From: Welwitschia mirabilis
Lineage: Eukaryota; Gnetophyta; Gnetopsida; Welwitschiales
Direction of reading: 5' to 3'
DNA length: 23,245 nucleotides
Assembly (NCBI GenBank): GCA_051453625.1
Contig: JBOZIK010000001.1
Span: forward strand, 7,287,879-7,311,123
How positions within the stretch are numbered: position 1 is the stretch's first letter; each line of letters opens with the position of its first letter. Below the pieces are notes generated by a model. That model did not search any database. It saw only the letters and a program-made list of their open reading frames with translations, and was not told the DNA's origin. The position numbers were made by a program, and so were the translations under genes. Shown piece by piece: positions 17,213 to 23,245 of this stretch.

Positions 17213-17625
17213 TCATAACATTCTAATATAACGATGAGGATCTGCAAGGCTAATACGAGAAGGTTGATCATGATCAACTACATCATGTTCTGCTCCATCA
17301 TTAATACACTTCATGATCCCTGCAACTCTTTTATCAGTGTCAATTAAATCCCACATGGTGTCAAAGTCCATATTCTCATTTTTTGCGCGCATGGGGACTC
17401 TAAATTTGATTTCCATATTGTAATGAACATATACAAGTGTGTTCAATCTCTGCATGGTTAAGGTTGTTTGCTTCTTTGTTTAGATACACTCCAATGCACT
17501 CCAATTTCTCTCACACCCAGAAGCATAGCAAGGCTAGTTGAATATTATTATTGCCAACTTTTTAAGTCCATGTGTGGAATTGCCTCATTCTTCCTACTAT
17601 ACATCTACAAAAACATAGGTTATAG

Positions 17626-18156
17626 GAGAAAAATCTTTAACATAATGTTGTAGAAGCTTGCCAAAATTCCAAATGCTAATAAAATATAAAAAATAATATT
17701 GTTCTACATAAGGATACTATGTTGACTTGCCTACATGCAAGAGCCTCGTCAAATAAGGGCCCTTCTCTTACAAATTGATGAAGCTACCTCATGGTGACCT
17801 CCTACTTATACATTTCAAGAACTAGCTTCTCTAATGTGTCATGAAAGCCCAACTTGACCTTTTGACCAACCTTATATTCCTCATCCTCATGAGAAAACAT
17901 CTTAAACATAATGTTGTAGAAGCTAGCTAAAATGCTAAATGCTAATAAAAACTAAAAAATCATATTGTTTTACTGATGGATACTATGTTGACTTACGTAC
18001 AAGCAAGAGCCTTGTCAAATAAGGTCTCTTTTCTCACAAATTGATGATGCTGCCAAATGACGACCCCCTACTCATCCATTTCAAGAACCAACTTCTATAA
18101 TGTGTCATGGAAGCCTAATTTGACCTTTGGATCAGCTTTTTATTCTACATCCTCAT
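17626..18156. repeat. Tandem duplication inside hAT-2, two units of about 265 bp
   Basis: Unit A (17626-17890) and unit B (17891-18156) both run from GAGAAAA through AACATAATGTTGTAGAAGCT, ACTATGTTGACTT and AACTTCT.TAATGTGTCATG.AAGCC to CATCCTCAT. They are roughly 85% identical by eye. The repeated protein segment encodes the GFHDTL...ALAC part of hAT-2, so the copy arose by local duplication rather than being part of the family's normal structure. Confidence 0.88.
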
Positions 18157-18939
18157 GCGCATAAGCAATCTGCGGCTCAAATGTTGTGCAGGTACATGTA
18201 AGGCCTATGCAATTGGTTGTTCATCTACGATCAATGACATTCCAATATGGGTTGCACATTTCCTTGTCATTATCATAATAATTTGCAATGGCTTCCTTGG
18301 CTAGGCCCATTGCCTCATATATCTTCCACATGGGACAATTGTTTCCATCAAAAATGTGAAAAACATGGACAAGCGGCTCAACAACCTACATGAAGAACAG
18401 AAACACATGTCACTCAAGTAGTCAACATATTGAAAAAAAGATTTAAAAATCTAAAATTAAACTATTAAACAACATAACAAACTCTAGATGTAATGATGGA
18501 TCTGTGGATTGATGAGTCACCTTCATAGACTCTATTACCTTTTGTCCTTTTCCCAAAAGTTCTTGTTATAAGTCAAGTCATTTACTTTCCTCTCCTTTGA
18601 AAAACTATGGCATTGGATGAAGTCTTTTCCATGCACCCAAGTGTTAGAGGTAAAAGCTTGCATAATTGTTTGCTCTTCAAGCACTTAAGTGTAAGGAAGT
18701 GTATGGCAAATCAAGTGGTTGCAGAGCTAACAATTTTGTCCCTCTAGTGTGCTTCCTCCCAAGACATAATATAATGCCATGATTGTAAATAAATTTTGCA
18801 ATTTGTTTTGCTTAGTTTATGTCATGCATAAGTCATTGACAATTTGTCAATTTGACAAGTTCTGAAATTTGAATTAAATACCAAAAAGCTAATTGAATGT
18901 AGTACCTTAGCAGTGCACTCCAACTTGGATAAGTCTTCT

Positions 18940-19122
18940 NNNNNNNNNNNNNNNNNNNNNNNNNNNNNNNNNNNNNNNNNNNNNNNNNNNNNNNNNNNNN
19001 NNNNNNNNNNNNNNNNNNNNNNNNNNNNNNNNNNNNNNNNNNNNNNNNNNNNNNNNNNNNNNNNNNNNNNNNNNNNNNNNNNNNNNNNNNNNNNNNNNNN
19101 NNNNNNNNNNNNNNNNNNNNNN
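18940..19122. other. Assembly gap, 183 N
   Basis: A sized gap within hAT-2 between DUF659 and the middle region. Its flanks are not duplicates of each other. Confidence 0.95.
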
Positions 19123-19126
19123 ATTT

Positions 19127-19526
19127 GATAAACATTGTTCCCTTTTTAAAGGCGATGAAGAAGCTTATGACAGTCCTCCCTTTAGAAACGATCCATCATC
19201 AGTAATAATAGAACATCCATACCTCTCCCAAACAATCTACAAACATAGAGGGATGTCTCCTTATTGACTCCTCCCTAGCCTTCACATAGTTGGATGACTT
19301 GTCTATGATTAATTGCACACCATTTGCAGCCCATCAAGGTTCACTACCTTCTTAAATAATGTAATTAGATAATTTGATTTCTTAACATGATTAGGGGCAC
19401 CCCCAGATGTCATAAACATTTTTCCCTTTTTAGAGGCTATGAGAAGTTTATGAGAGTCCTCCCTTTAGAAATGTTCCATCATCAATCATAATGGAGCATC
19501 AATACCTCTCCCAAACAATCTACAAA
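19127..19526. repeat. Direct duplication in the hAT-2 DUF659 region
   Basis: 19127-19243 and 19411-19526 are about 85% identical by eye and offset by about 284 bp. Both contain ATAAACATT.TTCCCTTTTTA, GTCCTCCCTTTAGAAA and TACCTCTCCCAAACAATCTACAAA. On the coding strand each copy restarts the segment with GERYG-CSI at the same TTTGTAGATTGTTTGGGAG junction, so a DUF659 segment is repeated. The low-coordinate copy runs into the N-gap, so the full unit size is unknown. Confidence 0.82.
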
Positions 19527-19977
19527 ATTCAGTGATTCGTAATTTCATATAAATATTTAATAAAATTGACAAATCAAGAAACTTTAAAAGAATTCATAAA
19601 AGAGTAATATACAACTCAAGACACTCTCTTATCATATGCTCCACGAGAAATTTATTAATATCCCATGCACAGTTATCAACAAGTGGTCCTCATCGTTGGT
19701 GATATGTAGGTGCTTTCAATCCTCTACCTACTATGAGGATTGCATCAAACATTTTGTGAAGCAAAGGGCTATTTGTAGCATTGAACAGAATTGCACATTT
19801 TGTGGTTCTTGCTTGCTTCACCTCTGGTCCTTCTTTCACTGCTTGCCACCAAGTTTGACATTTTCGTTTGACGTCTATGTGTGCTTTTGGACATGCTGAA
19901 ATACCCTTTAATTTAATTCGACCTAAGTAGAATTTTGGGCATGAAACTCCACTATGACAACCTTTTTAAAAAACAAA

Positions 19978-19990
19978 ACACCCATTGTAT
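19978..19990. repeat. Retroposon target-site duplication, copy 1
   Basis: ACACCCATTGTAT here and ACACCAATTGTAT at 20363-20375 match at 12 of 13 positions and bracket the A-tailed insert. Confidence 0.8.
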
Positions 19991-20362
19991 GCAGTATGTA
20001 GCGTCTTTAATTGCTGACTTATGTTTCTCCAGATGATCAAGTTCTGATGAGTTTGCACAGCTGGAAGTAAATTCATAGACGGCTCTGAGCTGTGCAGATC
20101 TAGCACCTGCCAGCTGATCAAATGTTGAAGTATTATACAGCTGGGAATACAACCTGCCGCAGTTCAAGAAGCCACTTATTTTGCTGTGCTTCCCTCAAGA
20201 TTTGCTCCTTATGTTTTATCACATGTTTCTCCTGTTGGAATATGCTCACATAGCACTTGAATGCTTTTTTCAGAGAGATTTTGATCTCTCAAACGATTCT
20301 GTAAGAGTTTGATTCACTTTGTTCGTATAGTAATGAAATTTTACAATTTCATTCAAAAAAAA
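19991..20362 (+). mobile_element. A-tailed retroposon of unknown parent, inserted in hAT-2
   Basis: A 372-bp insert on the + strand that ends in TTTCATTC followed by nine A (20355-20363, including the first base of the duplication) and is flanked by a 13-bp target duplication. These are the marks of LINE-mediated target-primed reverse transcription. The 3' end (TAGTAATGAAATTTTACAATTTCATT then A-run) resembles plant LINE or SINE tails. No tRNA-like A/B box was seen at the 5' end, so it is not an obvious SINE; a 5'-truncated LINE or a reverse-transcribed host mRNA end are the alternatives. The insert interrupts the BED zinc-finger region of hAT-2 in the opposite orientation. Confidence 0.75.
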
Positions 20363-20375
20363 ACACCAATTGTAT
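20363..20375. repeat. Retroposon target-site duplication, copy 2
   Basis: Second copy of the 13-bp duplication, directly after the A-run. Confidence 0.8.
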
Positions 20376-20479
20376 TTTGTGTTTGATCCAAGAGATGCCC
20401 ATCTTCATCCAAAATCTTTTTTCCCATCCCTCTTCTGCCATTTTGAATCCAAGCTTTGAACTTGAAAGTCAAAACTGCA

Positions 20480-23245
20480 AAAAAAACCTGTAAAGCATTT
20501 AAGAAATCAATTAAAATGAAAACCACGAATTAGATCAAAGGAAAAACCTAAAGAATTTAGGAATACCTTAAATAAAACTCATTGACAAATCTTGAACAAA
20601 AAAGGTTTGCTCTCCATGCCACTTAAAAAATAATGTGAGCAAAAGTTACTTAAAAATCTTTTATTGAAAAATTGTTAATGTGATCAGAAGTTGCTATAGC
20701 TTGCAATGATATATTGTGAAAATGTTGAAATGGAAATTCTTTAATGCAAAGATTTGAAAACCACCAGCTTTGTTTCTTGTTGCTCATAAACTTGATGTTT
20801 TCTGAAGGAGAATGTTGGTTCCTATGAAAAAACCTTGTTGTAGAAGTGATTTGAAATGCCTTTATCTTCAACAAAAATCCAATTTTAATTAGTTCCACTT
20901 GAATCTTCAAGTGCTGCTATTTACTTTTGTCGGAAATATGAGAATAGTTAAAAAAATCATTTTTATGTTGTTCCTAGTCACTTTTTGCGTAGGCAATTTA
21001 CAGCTGTTCAGATTCTTCTAGATTGCTTTCAATTGTGATCTGGAATTGATGGCACTACCAAGTATCTTCTTAAGCATGCATTTCATACCATTAACAGTCT
21101 AAGTATCGTAATAAGTGAACATAATGGGTGAGAAAGCACAAGAAAGCTTGGGAGAGTATAAATGCAGTCAGCTTTTACAAGAATTAAAAGACCAAATTAT
21201 AAGAACAACTATGCATCTAAACTAAACAATTCAATTTACTTAATAATTCTTTTTGGCTGTCACCCAATTAGTCCCCAAGTACGAATCCTATAAACATAGG
21301 AATACAAACAACATAAATATAATGTGTAATACAATTCATAATTTGAGAAACGTAAGATGGAATCTGATTAAGTCTATGTGTTAAATAATTACATGACTTA
21401 CATTGAGGGCTTGGACACAAAGGGTTTCATCCCAACTAACTAAATGAGGCAAGGGACATGTTTACAAGGCTCTCTCAATTGTCTCCTTAGTAGTTCTGTC
21501 CCATTATCCAAGCAAGCAAGAAGATGTTTTGGAATGACAAGCGCCTTGCATAAACAACTTATGATTTCTGTGGAGGTTAAAAGAGAGTTTAATCAAGTGG
21601 TTATGTAATTGTACCATTGCTACTTGCTTCGCCAAGCGACAACAGGTGGCGATAGTTCTAGTGAACTATAGGAAGAAGATATCACTAGATGGCATCGCCA
21701 CAGAGCATCACTAGGTGACTCCAAGTAGTGACAAAATAGGGAAAACGTAGGGTTGCTACTTCGTTGACTCTAGTCAAACCGGGTCAAGTTGTTAAGTGTA
21801 GCTTAAACTTGTTCAAATCGCTGTCAAACTACCAAAGTCACCAATCATCACGTAAAATTAGAACTAATCCACCGTTTACGGGAAACAAAAAATCTCGTAA
21901 ACAACAGTTATAGGAGGAGGTATCATTACACAGGATTCAGACGATGAGAAGTGGTGACAAGTTCAGTCTTTAATAGATGAAAAAGTCACTACTTTTGTTG
22001 CTTGGCAACAAGAAGTTCTGACAGTTGTGACTTTGACGAGTATACTTGCCTTTTTTTTTTCACATTTTTGGGTTCACTTTGGGCTTCCTTTTGCAAGCTC
22101 CTGAGTAGGCTTCTAACCTAATCGCACTTATGATTTACACCATTAGTGCCTTTCAAAGGCCTTGATTTGTGTCCATTAGGAGTAGATTGTGATTTCGACT
22201 GCACGGAGAGCAATTTTCAAAAAAGTGCAATCCAAGAACAATCTAGTGTGCTTTTCTCTAGAGCGAGATCCAAACTGTCCCAGGTCATGTTCTCAATCCA
22301 AAATTCATATCTATGCTTTGTAATTCTTTATCTACTTCTATGATGTTCTAGTGTTTATGAGACTAGTATCGTTGACTAGGTGCTTTAACAATTGGAGGAT
22401 GCTTACAAGCCCATTTGCTTTTTTGGGTTACAAACCTCTAATCATTCTCTTATTTGTGAGGGCATAACAGTTCACACCTAGTTTCACATAAGCCCTTTGC
22501 TTATAAATACTTGGATTCCTGCGTATCTCTATTCCATTTCCTTTTGATTGTTTGTTCTTAATACCATTGGACGGCTAGGTAAATTTGAATATGATGTCAA
22601 TAGAATTGCTGGTATCTTGTGGGTAAAGACTTTTGCAGTTACATCCCCTTTAATGCCTAGTGTTTGTGAGGTTCAAATATTTTCAGCATTGGATGTTGCT
22701 TAATAGGTTGGACTCAAGGCATTATCTCCTTGCATGATTGCTTGTGTCTACACATAACCTTGGCATGTGTTGTGGAACGCTTATGCTGTAGTCTTTTTGC
22801 CTTTTAACCTGACCTTTGGATCTCTATAATTCTCAGCTGATTTAGTGGAGATCAGAATTATGAGTGAAGTTCCATATTGATAAAAGGTATGTGTAGATGG
22901 CTTCATTGAACCAGTCTACATCATCACCTACTGACAAGTAGGACCAGGTAGAGGAGTGAATTCTGTGAAGTTTGTAACTACACTAAAGATTGATGAATTC
23001 TTGAAACTCAAAACAATGGAGAGAACTCATCAAACCTAACACAAAGTTTTCAAGATTGAAGTAGAGTATTAGCACAAAACCCGTGCATAAGAACTAGCAC
23101 ACAAAACCAATGCACAGATACAATTTCACCCAGTTCTATTTGTAACCAATCTTAAACCATTTGTAAAGAAGTTGAGAGCTCCATTTTAAATTTGTAGCAT
23201 GCCATTGTCGGTCACAATTTTAGTTACAAGATTGCCCTTGTAATA
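20480..23245. other. Unassigned region to the window end
   Basis: No gene, RNA or known element recognised. Short open frames (for example 20650-20910 on the minus strand and 22146-22343 on the plus strand) show no domain resemblance. Notable local features are a TATAAATA stretch at about 22502 and short inverted repeats near 21655 (TAGTTC..GAACTA) and 22830-22862 (ATAATTCT..AGAATTAT). A fragment of another repeat family could be present, but nothing shows it. Confidence 0.5.

Larger units (their letters stand above)
17213..20470 (-). pseudogene. hAT-2 transposase pseudogene
   Basis: This is a second decayed hAT transposase. From the 5' side: DEDGHLLDQTQNT (about 20380-20420); the BED finger GCHSGVSCPKFYLGRIKLKG and SACPKAHIDVKRKC (about 19830-19965), interrupted by a retroposon; FNATNSPLLHKMFDAIL and LKAPTYHQR (about 19640-19795); DUF659 with HKLLIASKKGKMFMTSGGAP and VQLIIDKSSNYVKA (19245-19530), partly repeated at 19127-19243; IAKFIYNHGIILCL and NKNFWEKDKRVMESM (18500-18850); VVEPLVHVFHIFDGNNC and EAMGLAKEAIANYYDN (about 18210-18385) after an intron acceptor at 18386; GFHDTL and FDKALAC (17700-18110, duplicated); and CERNWSALECI then QRLNTLVYVHYNM (17400-17545), ending in TAG near 17213. 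Trp-to-stop changes (for example DRR-TGA) and frameshifts are common. A 183-N gap (18940-19122) cuts it. Confidence 0.87.

Noticed and set aside
19952-20167. Minus-strand open frame of 71 codons across the retroposon
   Set aside because: It crosses the left target duplication of a plus-strand insert, so it is a chance frame.
20650-20910. Minus-strand open frame of 86 codons
   Set aside because: No recognisable domain, no splice or transposon context; kept as unassigned.
22495-22510. TATAAATA at about 22502 as a promoter
   Set aside because: No downstream reading frame, transcript evidence or LTR structure; AT-rich context makes this motif common.

Overview
The window looks like nuclear DNA of a land plant. 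It is AT-rich, has nine N-gaps, and consists mostly of decayed transposable elements around one clean exon of a plant gene. That exon (14257-14507, + strand) has a good splice acceptor and a GTGAGT donor. Its product closely matches my recollection of TWD40-1, a WD40/alpha-solenoid subunit of the plant TPLATE endocytic complex (Arabidopsis AT3G50590). No neighbouring exon of that gene was recognised, so if the gene is intact its flanking introns are at least about 14.2 kb and 8.7 kb. Introns of that size would suit a large-genome plant such as a gymnosperm; that is inference, not proof.

Left part (1-8791): a minus-strand hAT-type transposase pseudogene (hAT-1: BED zinc finger, DUF659, hAT C-terminal dimerisation domain, with recognisable GT-AG introns) is split by a minus-strand Ty1/copia LTR retrotransposon (copia-1, 2531-8379). 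The insertion is flanked by a 5-bp target duplication (TAAAT on the + strand), and removing the element plus one copy of the duplication restores the hAT reading frame. Copia-1 keeps the order LTR-gag-PR-INT-RT-RNaseH-PPT-LTR. It is dead: it has stops, frameshifts and lost cysteines, and a deletion fuses the 5' LTR directly to gag with no primer-binding site.

Middle (8792-14256): mostly unassigned AT-rich sequence with a (GA)n microsatellite. A second, shorter minus-strand copia remnant (copia-2, 10470-12102) has gag, protease and integrase C-terminal pieces with deletions between them. Next to its gag start is a four-copy tandem array with units of about 208-223 bp (12141-13010). Intron-like T-rich sequence then leads into the TWD40-1-like exon.

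Right part (14508-23245): intron-like sequence, an isolated BED zinc-finger fragment of a third hAT (hAT-3, about 15860-16217), and a second large hAT pseudogene (hAT-2, 17213 to about 20470). hAT-2 carries two internal tandem duplications, and its BED region is interrupted by a 372-bp A-tailed retroposon with a 13-bp target duplication. Nothing was recognised from 20480 to the end.

Assembly warning: four N-gaps (232-331, 3174-3273, 3525-3624, 6121-6829) have the same sequence on both sides (42-148 bp, 97-100% identical). These look like unmerged contig overlaps or haplotype copies, so the real locus is probably shorter than shown. I found no functional protein-coding gene apart from the single exon, no RNA genes, no CRISPR and nothing bacterial.
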